Source: Siderastrea radians (Eukaryota > Cnidaria > Anthozoa > Scleractinia > Rhizangiidae). Taken from it: a stretch of DNA of 64,000 bases. The stretch is from the NCBI GenBank assembly GCA_964017195.1, contig OZ024895.1:6010001-6074000 (forward strand). Reading direction: 5' to 3'. Positions 24,679 through 34,718 of this stretch are shown here, piece by piece. Every line of letters begins with the position of its first letter. Position 1 is the stretch's first letter. The position numbers and the translations under genes were made by a program. The notes beneath the pieces were generated by a model, which was not told the DNA's origin, ran no database searches, and saw nothing but the letters and a program-made list of their open reading frames with translations.

Positions 24679-25106
24679 CACCTTTTGCTGTTCATTACGA
24701 GAAAATACGCAATCATTTGAGTGAAACGGCCTTCAATTGCGCGAAGAGACATTCATGAGCGCGAAAGTACGAACATTTGCGCATAAATCAGATTCAATAA
24801 CGATATTTGCATTTTAATCAACATTCAATAACACTTTTGGGCATTCATATGCGTCATTCGGCATACAAAAAAGAGAAATATACTTTCATTTGCGCTGGCA
24901 TGCAAGTCATTAACACCATCTTGAATGTCAATAGGGACAATAAACAAACATTAAAGTGAAAATACCATTTATTAACATTTCTGTCACACTGAAAGCAATT
25001 CAATAGAATTCCTGGACGGCCTTAGTGTGGATAAGACAAACATTAATGCACTTGTACAAACAATTACGTGTTCTTTAAATTCAATAAACAAAAAACGATT
25101 TTCAAT
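24679..25106. repeat. 428-bp left terminal inverted repeat
   Basis: Inverted match of 26404-26831, ending at CGATTTTCAAT. The two arms differ by scattered substitutions concentrated in the outer ~200 bp. The inner half is almost identical, which suggests gene conversion or recent replication. Confidence 0.85.
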
Positions 25107-25137
25107 TGAATAGTACCTATAGTACCTGAATTTTAAC

Positions 25138-26199
25138 CTATCCCTCAATAACCTCTCTGTTTAAACATCTTGGCAGGTAGGTCTGCATTAAACGGTACCA
25201 TTGAGCACATTTAGCTGCGGTGACGGTGTCGATGTTTCTGTGTAGAGCTTCAAGAAGTTGTTGTGTTCGAAAATCCCCTAGTGGGATTCTTCGGGCTCTT
25301 GCTTCATCTCTGTTGTCCATAAGTCTTTGGATTTCAGGACGGGAGATGTCGGCCTTGATGGCCGCTTTAAGACTGCTTATTGCCTGTTCCACGATGTTGA
25401 GGAAAGGGCTGTAGGGTGGAAGCATTTTAAGCTCTGTATTTGGGGCGGGAATGGTCGGGTTTCTGTGGGCCGGTGCTCCGTCATAAACAAAGATCACTGA
25501 CTCGTCAGGATCTAAGTTCGTCCTCGCCTGTGCCAGGAAGTTGTTAAAACGCTCAGCGTTCATTCCTCCCACAGCGGCTGACGAAAACACAAGTCCGTTT
25601 ATGGGCGAAATTGCCATTGTCACGGTCAGGTTTCGTCCACGCTGACCGCACACTTGGCGGTACGCCCTCTCTCCTTGCTGCGCCCTACCGTGACTTCTGG
25701 CCGTCCAAATATTGTAGCCGCATTCGTCGACAAACACACAGTGACGGACTATGGCGTGATTCCTAAACCAGTTCGCGTAATCGACTCGCTTGTTCAGCAC
25801 GTCAGGTCTGTTTCTGTCAGCAGGGAGGGGTCTGACCAGTTTCACTCGGAACAGCATCCCGTCTAACGTTCTTGATACAGTACGGTCATGTATCTCGGGT
25901 TTGGCTGGTAACCGTCTCCTTAATTCACTGTTTATTTGAGCAAGTGTGAGCAGACAGTTTTCGTTGATAATTTGCTCTAGACAGTCTCTCATTTCATCAT
26001 CCACGCGCACGTTGTTTCTTCCACCTCTTGGTCTCTCCCGAATTCTGCCTTCTGTGATGTAACGCGCCACGATACCCCTTGCCGTTGATCGATTCATGCC
26101 CAACGTGTCTGCGACCAAAAGATAGTCTTCCTGCTCGTCCTCAAAAGCTCTAACGATTCTCTCTCTGTGTTCGAGAGGTATTCGATTTCTTCGAGGCAT
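25138..26199 (-). CDS. Tc1/mariner-IS630-like DDE transposase, 353 aa
   Basis: Cut-and-paste transposase of the IS630-Tc1-mariner group. The N-terminal ~120 residues look like a paired-type helix-turn-helix DNA-binding region: LVADTLGMNRSTARGIVARY at residues ~28-47, a basic GRPR-like segment RERPRGG at 54-60, and a second helical block to ~115. The catalytic DDE domain has Asp158 (FVDEC), Asp240 (FVYDGAPAH) and Glu271 (PPYSPFLNIVE). Only 30 residues separate the second Asp and the Glu, against 34 or more in most relatives. I chose the ATG at 26199 (MPRRNRIPLEH) because it precedes the basic N-terminus. The frame also stays open to an ATG at 26442 inside the terminal repeat, an alternative start. 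No frameshift or stop: possibly active. Confidence 0.88.
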   Translation of the reverse strand: MPRRNRIPLEHRERIVRAFEDEQEDYLLVADTLGMNRSTARGIVARYITEGRIRERPRGGRNNVRVDDEMRDCLEQIINENCLLTLAQINSELRRRLPAKPEIHDRTVSRTLDGMLFRVKLVRPLPADRNRPDVLNKRVDYANWFRNHAIVRHCVFVDECGYNIWTARSHGRAQQGERAYRQVCGQRGRNLTVTMAISPINGLVFSSAAVGGMNAERFNNFLAQARTNLDPDESVIFVYDGAPAHRNPTIPAPNTELKMLPPYSPFLNIVEQAISSLKAAIKADISRPEIQRLMDNRDEARARRIPLGDFRTQQLLEALHRNIDTVTAAKCAQWYRLMQTYLPRCLNREVIEG

Positions 26200-26403
26200 T
26201 TTGTATGTACATGTACATGTACATGTACCAGTAGTCAAAAAACGCTCACGAAGAGAAATGAACAGGAAAAAATGTCCTGATCCTTTTATCCTATTTTGCA
26301 CTTGACAAAGGTTACGTAACCTATCCAAAGGGTTGTACATACATGTACATATCGTGGGCATCACACTGGCAATGAAAATTTCAGGCAAAATAGGTATTGT
26401 TCC

Positions 26404-26831
26404 ATTGAAAATCGTTTTTTGTTTATTGAATTTAAAGAACACGTAATTGTTTGTACAAGTGCATTAATGTTTGTCTTATCCACACTAAGGCCGTCCAGGA
26501 ATTCTATTGAATTGCTTTCAGTGTGACAGAAATGTTAATAAATGGTATTTTCACTTTAATGTTTGTTTATTGTCCCTACTGACATTCAAGATGGTGTTAA
26601 TGACTTGCATACTAGCACAAATGAAAGTATATTTTTCTCTTCTGTATGCCAAATGACGCATATGAATGCCCAAAGGTGTTATTGAATGCTGATTAAAATG
26701 CAAAAATCGCTATTGAATCTGACTTTTGCACAAATGTTCGTGTTTTCGCGCTAATGAATGTCTCTTCGCGTAATTGATCGCCGTTTCACGCAAATGATTG
26801 CGTATTTTCTCGTAATGAACAGCAAAAGGTG
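26404..26831. repeat. 428-bp right terminal inverted repeat
   Basis: Partner of 24679-25106. The transposase frame stays open upstream of its likely start into this repeat, as far as 26442. Confidence 0.85.
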
Positions 26832-26833
26832 TA

Positions 26834-28470
26834 ATCTTAACGCAGTTGAAGTGATACTTTGCAGCTAACTTTGTTTCTTTTTCAACGCATCCACCATTGT
26901 GTAAAACTTATTTTCTTTTAACGTATTTTAAAATTTTTTTTGCTTCTGGAAAACCCTTTCAGTTCTGCCGTCTGCTAGCGCCAAGATCTTCGGCGTAGTC
27001 CTCATAAAATGCATCCTGGGCGAATGCAGGACCGCCGCGGTTAAGCCAATAGTTTGTATTGCTTAGCTTTTTTTTTTTTATTCCGCGTGTGTTAATTGCA
27101 AAGTAGTAATCCCTTATAACTATAAGCAGGGTCATTTATTTTATAGCATACCATCCTGAATGCCGAGAAACTTTTCTCCTTATTCCCTATCGGTGAGCAG
27201 TCGATTGACATTATTGTTCGAAATATATAAAGGCTTCAACAAGTCGGCTCGTCTTCGCGTGGAAATTTAAGTTGGGAAAAAATATCACACGCCACTATTT
27301 GTCAAGAGGTTTACAATGTTATTTCTTTTAACTGTCATAGCAATCTTAGTAAATGAACTACCAAGAAAAACGATTAGATGTCAAGTTATTATTTTTACGC
27401 AATGAATAAAGCAAGTGAAAGCTTCGTTTCCTCGGCGGTCCGCATGTTGTTGTTGAGCAGCAGAAAATTTTCCTTGTGGCTTTGATTTGCACTACAAATA
27501 TTTAGATTCCGGTCACACAAGGCCTCCAGTTCTTAAAAAAATGGTCTTGGTTTATTTCACTTTTTTCGGCTCAAGTTAAGAATTCTACAAAAACTGTTCA
27601 AAATATTTAGAAACACCAAGCACTTTGTGGACACGATAAGCTTCATCAGCCGGCTGACTGCCAGATGACTACAGCATTACGGCTCTTCAAGAAAGTTTCC
27701 CATACTATGCTAAGAATGGCCAAAAATCTTAATGCTTTACAATATATAATGAATATAAACAACGGCAGACAAAATACAGCTTCTTTTATTTCTCCAACGA
27801 AGCGAACTGAATAAAATCAATCGACCGATGCTTGAGAATTCGCGAGCATGAAATTCTAGAGTTTTTATAGGTGTTTTGTCTAAATTTCCAAAGCTTAAAA
27901 CATCAGTTTTTCGAATAGCTGAACAGCGATTTATCCGTTGGATAAGAGTCATCCAATCTTTGAGCAACTTGTGCTTGAACTGTAATCACTGCACAACCAT
28001 TATTTCGTGCATATTTTGAACTCCCGCCAATAAGGCGAGAAAAACAACTTTGAACAGTTTGTTTACAAGCTTATGAGCTGAAATCTCCTGACATCAGTTC
28101 TTACATCGTACGGTAAGAAAAATTCTTCGTTTGCCGAATGAAATGAATCCTCTGATGCTTCGGAGACTAAAGACTGTTCCGAATCGTAGAAATTCTCTTC
28201 GGAGGTTTCGCAGTCGACGGTAGTCATCTTGAGTCAAAACACAAGGAAACGCGACTGAGGTGAGCCTCTGACGTCACAAGCTATTAAATTGCGCAATCAC
28301 CCAGGAACACTTTTTCAGTAATGGCGGACACATTTTACGCGACTTTGGAGCTAAAAAATATTAGGATGGACAGTTTCTTGTTCAGTTTTCCGGGTAAATA
28401 TAGACACAACGCGATATTCTGCGACAGAATTTGGCCGAAATAAACCTACGAATTTTCGTCTCAGTGGCAC
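26834..28470. other. Right part of Kolobok-like element, no gene recognised
   Basis: Sequence between the inner mariner and the right Kolobok end. Short frames (for example 27737-27967 minus) have no family signature. The last ~200 bp are the imperfect inverted counterpart of 24070-24290. Confidence 0.5.
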
Positions 28471-28471
28471 T

Positions 28472-29483
28472 TTAAACGGTACCATTGAGCACATTTAGCT
28501 GCGGTGACGGTGTCGATGTTTCTGTGTAGAGCTTCAAGAAGTTGTTGTGTTCGAAAATCCCCTAGTGGGATTCTTCGGGCTCTTGCTTCATCTCTGTTGT
28601 CCATAAGTCTTTGGATTTCAGGACGGGAGATGTCGGCCTTGATGGCCGCTTTAAGACTGCTTATTGCCTGTTCCACGATGTTGAGGAAAGGGCTGTAGGG
28701 TGGAAGCATTTTAAGCTCTGTATTTGGGGCGGGAATGGTCGGGTTTCTGTGGGCCGGTGCTCCGTCATAAACAAAGATCACTGACTCGTCAGGATCTAAG
28801 TTCGTCCTCGCCTGTGCCAGGAAGTTGTTAAAAAGCTCAGCGTTCATTCCTCCCACAGCGGCTGACGAAAACACAAGTCCGTTTATGGGCGAAATTGCCA
28901 TTGTCACGGTCAGGTTTCGTCCACGCTGACCGCACACTTAGCGGTACGCCCTCTCTCCTTGCTGCGCCCTACCGTGACTTCTGGCCGTCCAAATATTGTA
29001 GACGCATTCGTCGACAAACACACAGTGACGGACTATGGCGTGATTCCTAAACCAGTTCGCGTAATCGACTCGCTTGTTCAGCACGTCAGGTCTGTTTCTG
29101 TCAGCAGGGAGGGGTCTGACCAGTTTCACTCGGAACAGCATCCCGTCTAACGTTCTTGATACAGTACGGTCATGTATCTCGGGTTTGGCTGGTAACCGTC
29201 TCCTTAATTCACTGTTTATTTGAGCAAGTGTGAGCAGACAGTTTTCGTTGATAATTTGCTCTAGACAGTCTCTCATTTCATCATCCACGCGCACGTTGTT
29301 TCTTCCACCTCTTGGTCTCTCCCGAATTCTGCCTTCTGTGATGTAACGCGCCACGATACCCCTTGCCGTTGATCGATTCATGCCCAACGTGTCTGCGACC
29401 AAAAGATAGTCTTCCTGCTCGTCCTCAAAAGCTCTAACGATTCTCTCTCTGTGTTCGAGAGGTATTCGATTTCTTCGAGGCAT
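28472..29483 (-). pseudogene. Broken second copy of the mariner-like transposase
   Basis: Nearly identical to the intact gene at 25138-26199, with the same start context at 29483. A CAA-to-TAA change at about 28938-28940 puts a stop at the codon equivalent to Gln182, removing the last two catalytic residues. Gly161 after the first catalytic Asp is changed to Val. The Kolobok-like insertion then cuts the gene near codon 337; the last ~16 codons and stop lie at 24012-24061 on its far side. Confidence 0.88.
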
Positions 29484-30114
29484 TTTGTATGTACATGTAC
29501 ATGTACCAGTAGTCAAAAAACGATCACGAAGAGAAATGAACAGGAAAACATTTTCTGATCCTTTTATCCTATTTTGCACTTGACAAAGGTTACGTAACCT
29601 ATCCAAAGGGTTGTACATACATGTACATATCGTGGGCATCACACTGGCAATGAAAATTTCAGGCAAAATAGGTATTGTTCCATTGAAAATCGTTTTTTGT
29701 TTATTGAATTTAAAGAACACGTAATTGTTTGTACAAGTGCATTAATGTTTGTCTTATCCACACTAAGGCCGTCCAGGAATTCTATTGAATTGCTTTCAGT
29801 GTGACAGAAATGTTAATAAATGGTATTTTCACTTTAATGTTTGTTTATTGTCCCTACTGACATTCAAGATGGTGTTAATGACTTGCATACTAGCACAAAT
29901 GAAAGTACATTTTTCTCTTTTGTATGCCAAATGACGCATATGAATGCCCAAAGGTGTTATTGAATGCTGATTAAAATGCAAAAATCGCTATTGAATCTGA
30001 CTTTTGCGCAAATGTTCGTATTTTCGCGCTAATGAATGTCTCTTCGCGTAATTGATCGCCGTTTCACGAAAATGATTGCGTATTTTCTCGTAATGAACAG
30101 CAAAAGGTGTAATT

Positions 30115-30905
30115 TCTCTTAGTGGCAATAATGCAGCTTCAAAACAACTGGCAAAATTGTTCATCTTTGACCGGTTTACATAAATTTTGATCAAACAAAG
30201 CTTGAAACTTTTGACGCAACTCTTTAGTTATTTGCTCTCACAATCAAAACAGTATTGTTAACCTAATGTACCTTGATTCCTCAGCGAAATTCTTGTTCTT
30301 GTAGTGGATATCCCGGCATGGAAATAACTTTTTCAAAACTCGGCCTTCGCTCTGGCGTTTGCAATACCCGACGAAAACTCATAATTTCCGACGCAACTCC
30401 TTGATGTTCAGCGTCCAGCATATACTTTGCTCGAAAAACGACCTGCGGAGCACAACTGAAGGCCAAAGGCAGATGGAAGTAGGTTTTGTAGAGATTTCTG
30501 TCAGTATATTCTTTGTCATTTGGAAGGTTCTTCACTCCGACTTCACTGTTGTTGTCTGAATGCCGCCAAATCTTCCACGTCGGACAAAACACGACTTCAA
30601 TTCAATTCAATGCCGGCTCGACAGCTTTATCGCGACGAGATTTCCTTCTTTTCTTTCTTCCTCTCAGTAACGAAGAGGACTTCCTTTGTGGATATGTTCC
30701 GGGCAAAAAAAGAAAAACAATAAAAATAAAGCCGTGAAGTTTTTATTCAACGACCCCAGTTCACGATGAAGACAAGCAACGATTTTCAAAAGCCAATGAA
30801 ATTCGCGCGTTTTATTCCTTTGACACACGTCAGTCAAATGATCCTGTTCAACTTTTGACTTGAAATGTTTTCATTTTTCTCCGATTAAAGAGATATAATA
30901 AATAT
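30115..30905. repeat. Dispersed repeat copy B
   Basis: Diverged relative of 1-906 in the same orientation, followed like it by a palindromic hairpin. It begins right after the outer mariner element, which probably inserted at its edge. Several overlapping short frames (30281-30737) are not supported as genes. Confidence 0.5.
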
Positions 30906-31061
30906 CTTATTAGCCTCGTATTCTCGGTCCGTACTGTAAGTTACCGATCCTCGTTTTTTCCGTTCAATTTATGGCTCGCGCGCTTCGCTCTTGGGCCATA
31001 AATCGGGCCGAAAAAACTCGGTCCGTAACTTACAGTACGGACCTCGAACTCGGTTAATAAG
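30906..31061. repeat. Palindromic hairpin element
   Basis: Arms begin CTTATTAG and end TTAATAAG. They enclose CGGTCCGTACTGTAAGTTAC and its complement, with a loop containing GCGCGCTTCGC. Same family type as 907-1048. Confidence 0.7.
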
Positions 31062-32269
31062 AGGTATTTATCTTTCACCGGCCATGTGATGCTTTTCTTC
31101 GGATGCTAGCATTAAGAGTTATGTTAGGATAAGTATATTACGGTCGAACGGCCTTTTTGGAATTCAAAAGTACGAGAAAAATGATAGAGGTAAATAAAAA
31201 CGTTCTGTCGGGACAAAACAAACTACTGCTTTTACGAACATATGTATTTAAGTACGCATTTCAACCTCGTTCTCAGGGTCTTCTCGCTTTTCAATATGGC
31301 GGCGGCTCGGGAGAAGACCCTGGCACACAGCAGATCACGTGTCTCCAACGAGGATGGAGATGTATTCAAAATGGCGGCTACGGCGAAAAGGGTGAGAAGA
31401 ACTGGGTACGAGATGCTAAGGTGAAGATAAACAAAATGGCGGGAAAAGCTGAAGTTCAGTTCAAGAAAAAATAGGAAAAACAGACACGTTTTGCATGTCA
31501 GAGTCTTAGGAATACGGCAAAGTGTTAGAGGTCTTGTTTTTGCTGTTCATTGTTTCTTTTTGTTATTTTAAAGTTAAGAATAATGGGTTTGAGCGTACTC
31601 GACTGCCGAACTCCGTACCGCTAGTTGATTCAATGTTGCTCAAATGAACATATTACATTTTTGATTCATGTGGCTTTAGGCAATAAATTGTCTTATCGTT
31701 ACATTGTTACAAATCCGTCCTTCTTAAATATTGTTATAAATCCGTCCTTCTTAAAATCATATGCTTCAGCTTTAGACTTTTAAAATATATCAGGCTCAGA
31801 TTAAGCTTAAAATATAAATCTTATGGAGTGAGCTTAGGCCTTAAATAAAACTAGTGCTACAAAATATTTATTCTACATGGCTTACATCTCTGTGAGTTCA
31901 GTGGAAATGACTCATTTATGGAAATGACTCATTAATTTTTGATCTGGCATATTCCAGGTGCTGCTTTGGAGGCAGTGATAATCATTTTGACTTTGTTGAA
32001 TTTATTTGTGCCCATTCTTTGCGCTACAGTTTTGCTTGTACAGTTGTAGATCTCCAGGGCTTTGTCACTTTCAACACTAGAACTGAGGAGATTGTGAGAC
32101 TGTAAACAATGGAAAAATAAAGCATTTTAACAGTTCTGGGGATAATATTCCCAGGTTTGAAAAAATTTTTTGCTTAACAACTTCAATCAGTTGAGTAACC
32201 TGCAGCTGGGTGAAGTTTGAAAGTGTTTCAAAAATAGAAATGGGAAAGAGAGGATTGAACTCACCTGAG

Positions 32270-32670
32270 GGAGTAATACAAAAGTGATGGAATAGTACAC
32301 AACTGACGGAGTAATAAACAACTGACGGAATTATCATCCAACTGACTGAGTGTAACACAACTGACCAAGTCTGAGACAACTGACTGGGTAATACACAACT
32401 GATCGAGTAATGCACAACTGACAGAGAAGTACACAACTGACCGAGTAATGCACAACTGACGGGGAAGTACACAACTGACCGAGTAATACATAACTGACAG
32501 CGTTGTAATGTAACCCACTGAATGACACAGAACTGGCAGAAAAATGCACAACTGACCAAGTGATGCACAACTTCCAACTGCAACTTGCAAGTTACACAAG
32601 TGACCAAGTAATGCACAACTGACGGGGTAATACGCAACTGATAGAATTATCGTACAACTGACCGAGTGAT
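32270..32670. repeat. ~19-bp minisatellite in foldback loop
   Basis: About 20 imperfect copies of a GTAATRCACAACTGACCGA-like unit. Some copies are interrupted or shifted (AGAAGTACACAACTGACCGA). Three overlapping minus frames with repeated SVVHYSVSC-type residues are translations of this repeat and not genes. Confidence 0.85.
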
Positions 32671-32739
32671 ACACACAGGAGGACCTTTGCATCAAATTCC
32701 CTACTCCTCGGGCAAGGAAAATACATGTAGCCAAATGTC

Positions 32740-33296
32740 TGAGGTATGCCCAGAGGGGAGTGGGGGATGTTGAAGATTCGAATTGATCAGCACATAACCT
32801 TAAGTTACAAACCCCACGTTTTAGGATGACTCGTTATTTCTTTGAGCCTCTGTTGTAACTTTTAGTGGATTTTTGTGGTGTTCTAATTGGATCTGCAAAC
32901 CCTTTTTATTTGGCTTAGATTAAAGTAGAGACATGAGATGGGAAATCATTCTAAGAGACCATCAAAAACTGATATCCACATAAGAGCACCCCAGGTTGAT
33001 GGCAGTCAATTATGATATTCCTTTCCTTGTTCTTAACTTTAAGCCCCGATATCAACAAACATGTTCTCCTCACTATTCTCCGTAAATGTCTTATGGTACT
33101 ACTTGAGAGAATTCACATAAACATCCAGACATTTTATTTTTGGTGATCATTTCCTTTATTCTCAGGGCCTGTATGTTTGAACAAGTAGTGATATTGTAAG
33201 GAGAAATTAGATGTTTGTTTGTCACTACTGGGGCTTAAAGGCCTAACTACAAATTCCAATTTCAAAACTTCATGAAATCTTTTTCTCTCCTTTTTT
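32740..33296. other. Unique loop sequence, no feature recognised
   Basis: Central part of the foldback element between the minisatellite and the right arm. No transposase motif is visible on either strand. Confidence 0.5.
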
Positions 33297-34215
33297 TTTC
33301 CTGAAATCCTCTCTTTCCCATTGATTTAAATTTTTCAAACACTTTCAAACTACACCCAGATAACTCAATTGATTGAAGTTGTTAAGCAGAAAATTTTTCA
33401 AACCTGGGAACATTATCCCTAGAACTGGTCTAACATGCAAAGAGGACTTTATCTATCCACTGTTAAAATGCTTTATTTCTCCATTATTTCCAGTCTCACA
33501 ATCTCCTCAGTTCTAGTATTTAATGAGACTTACTGAAACTAAAGTATAGAAAACAATATTGAAAGCGACAAAGCCTGGAGATCTGCAACTGTACAAGAAA
33601 AACTGTAGCACAAGGAACGGGCACAAATAAATTCAAGAAAGCCAAAATGATTATCACTGCCTCCAAAGCAGCACCTGGAATATGCCAGATCAAAACTTAG
33701 TTTAACCAGTCCATACAACACTGCTCTTTTCCCATTCCCTTGCACTTCGTTAAATCGAGGTTGCACTGTAAATAAGCTTTAATAAATAAGTAAGTATATA
33801 AATAAATAAATGAGTCATTTTCTATTAAAGGCCTACGCTTGCTCTCCATAATATTTATATTTCAAGCTTAATCTGAGCCTGATATATTCAAAAAGTCTTA
33901 AGCTGAAGCATATAATGTTAAGAAGGACGGATTTATAACAATATTTAAGAAGGACAGATTTGTAACAATGTAACGATAAGACAATTTATTGCCTAAAGCC
34001 TCATGAAACAAAAATATAATATGTTCACTTGAGCAACATTGAATCAAATGGCGGTACGGAGTTCCGCAGTAGAGTACGCTCAAACCCATTACTCTTAATT
34101 TTAAAATAACAAAAAAGAAACAATGAACAGCAAAAACAAGACCTCTAACACTTTGCCGTATTCCTAAGACTCTGACATGCAAAACGTGTCTGTTTTTCCT
34201 ATTTTTTCTTGAACA

Positions 34216-34362
34216 GGCCCCGGTTGTTCAAAAGTTGGATAGCGCTATCCAACGGATAAATCACTATCCAGTGGATAAGTGTTAGGGAAAACAATTGCGT
34301 TATCCACTGGATAGAGATTTATCAGGTGGATAGCCCTATCCAACTTTTGAACAACTGGGGCC
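34216..34362. mobile_element. 147-bp palindromic MITE nested in foldback arm
   Basis: Ends GGCCCCGGTTGTTCAAAAGT and its near-complement ACTTTTGAACAACTGGGGCC. The interior alternates TATCCA(A/C)(C/T)GGATA motifs. The left arm of the host foldback (about 31457) has the uninterrupted sequence GAAGTTCAGTTCAAG, so this is a later insertion. Confidence 0.8.
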
Positions 34363-34718
34363 AGAACTTCAGCTTTTTCCGCCATTTTGTTTATCTTCAC
34401 CTTAGCATCTCGTACCCAGTTCTTCTCACCCTTTTCGCCGTAGCCGCCATTTTGAATACATCTCCATCCTCGTTGGAGACACGTGATCTGCTGTGTGCCA
34501 GGGTCTTCTCCCGAGCCGCCGCCATATTGAAAAGCGAGAAGACCCTGGGAACGAGGTTGGTACGCATTTGAAAACAAGTCAGCGGTTGTAACCGGAGGCT
34601 GGCCGGTGTACTATTGCAAAACGTTTTCGCCCAGTAATCTTTTGTTTTCAAAAAAAACCTTTTTTGTTCCACTGGCTATCCTTTTCTTTCGTACTGTTGC
34701 TTGGAAAGCTAGAGATAC

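Larger units (their letters stand above)
24679..26831 (-). mobile_element. Inner, intact mariner/IS630-like element
   Basis: 2153 bp from CACCTTTTGCTG to CAGCAAAAGGTG with TA on each side (24677-24678 and 26832-26833). The inverted termini are exceptionally long: 24679-25106 pairs with 26404-26831, 428 bp each. It carries one uninterrupted transposase gene on the minus strand. It sits inside the Kolobok-like element, directly after the THAP remnant. Confidence 0.92.
24066..28471 (+). mobile_element. Kolobok-like transposon (TTAA duplication)
   Basis: Termini AGTGCCACTG and CAGTGGCACT are flanked by TTAA at 24062-24065 and 28472-28475. The insertion interrupts a mariner copy at a site whose uninterrupted sequence (GCATTAAACGG) is seen in the other copy at about 25185. 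Similarity between the ends continues imperfectly for ~200 bp, with CCGCCATTACTG and AGAGGCTCACCTCA shared by both sides. TTAA duplication together with a THAP domain is the hallmark of the Kolobok superfamily. Without the inner mariner it is about 2.25 kb. No catalytic transposase region is visible, so it is non-autonomous. Confidence 0.8.
23553..30109 (-). mobile_element. Outer mariner/IS630-like element, split by Kolobok
   Basis: Left end CACCTTTTGCTG at 23553 and right end CAGCAAAAGGTG at 30109 are flanked by TA duplications (23551-23552 and 30110-30111). Removing the Kolobok-like insert (24066-28471) and one TTAA leaves about 2147 bp, matching the intact family member at 24679-26831 (2153 bp). 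The two copies align along their whole length. The transposase reading frame here has a nonsense codon and is cut near its 3' end. Confidence 0.9.
31262..34560. mobile_element. Foldback element, ~1-kb arms, 9-bp duplication
   Basis: Arms 31262-~32260 and ~33297-34560 are inverted copies beginning CAACCTCGTTC and ending with its complement. The flanking 9-mer TACGCATTT is present at 31253-31261 and 34561-34569. A 9-bp duplication plus very long terminal repeats fits a Mutator-like (MULE) non-autonomous element; the superfamily call is an inference. The loop (~32260-33297) holds a minisatellite. The right arm carries a 147-bp MITE absent from the left arm. Each arm has three ATGGCGG motifs. Overlapping frames such as 31157-31474 and 34245-34672 are repeat sequence. 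Confidence 0.8.

Noticed and set aside
25138..29720. Bacterial contamination because of the IS630-like transposases
   Set aside because: Both copies have TA duplications, are nested with a Kolobok-like element with TTAA flanks, and share base composition with the surrounding DNA.
31157..31474. Protein-coding exon reading NMAAAREKTLAHSRSRV
   Set aside because: The same frame occurs inverted at 34245-34672 as part of the foldback arms, so it is transposon sequence repeated with the arms.
32270..32670. CRISPR-like array
   Set aside because: Units are contiguous without unique spacers, and the genome is eukaryotic.
32077..32734. Three overlapping minus frames with repeated SVVHYSVSC residues
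   Set aside because: The 19-bp minisatellite read in three frames; open in all three, as expected for a repeat without stops.
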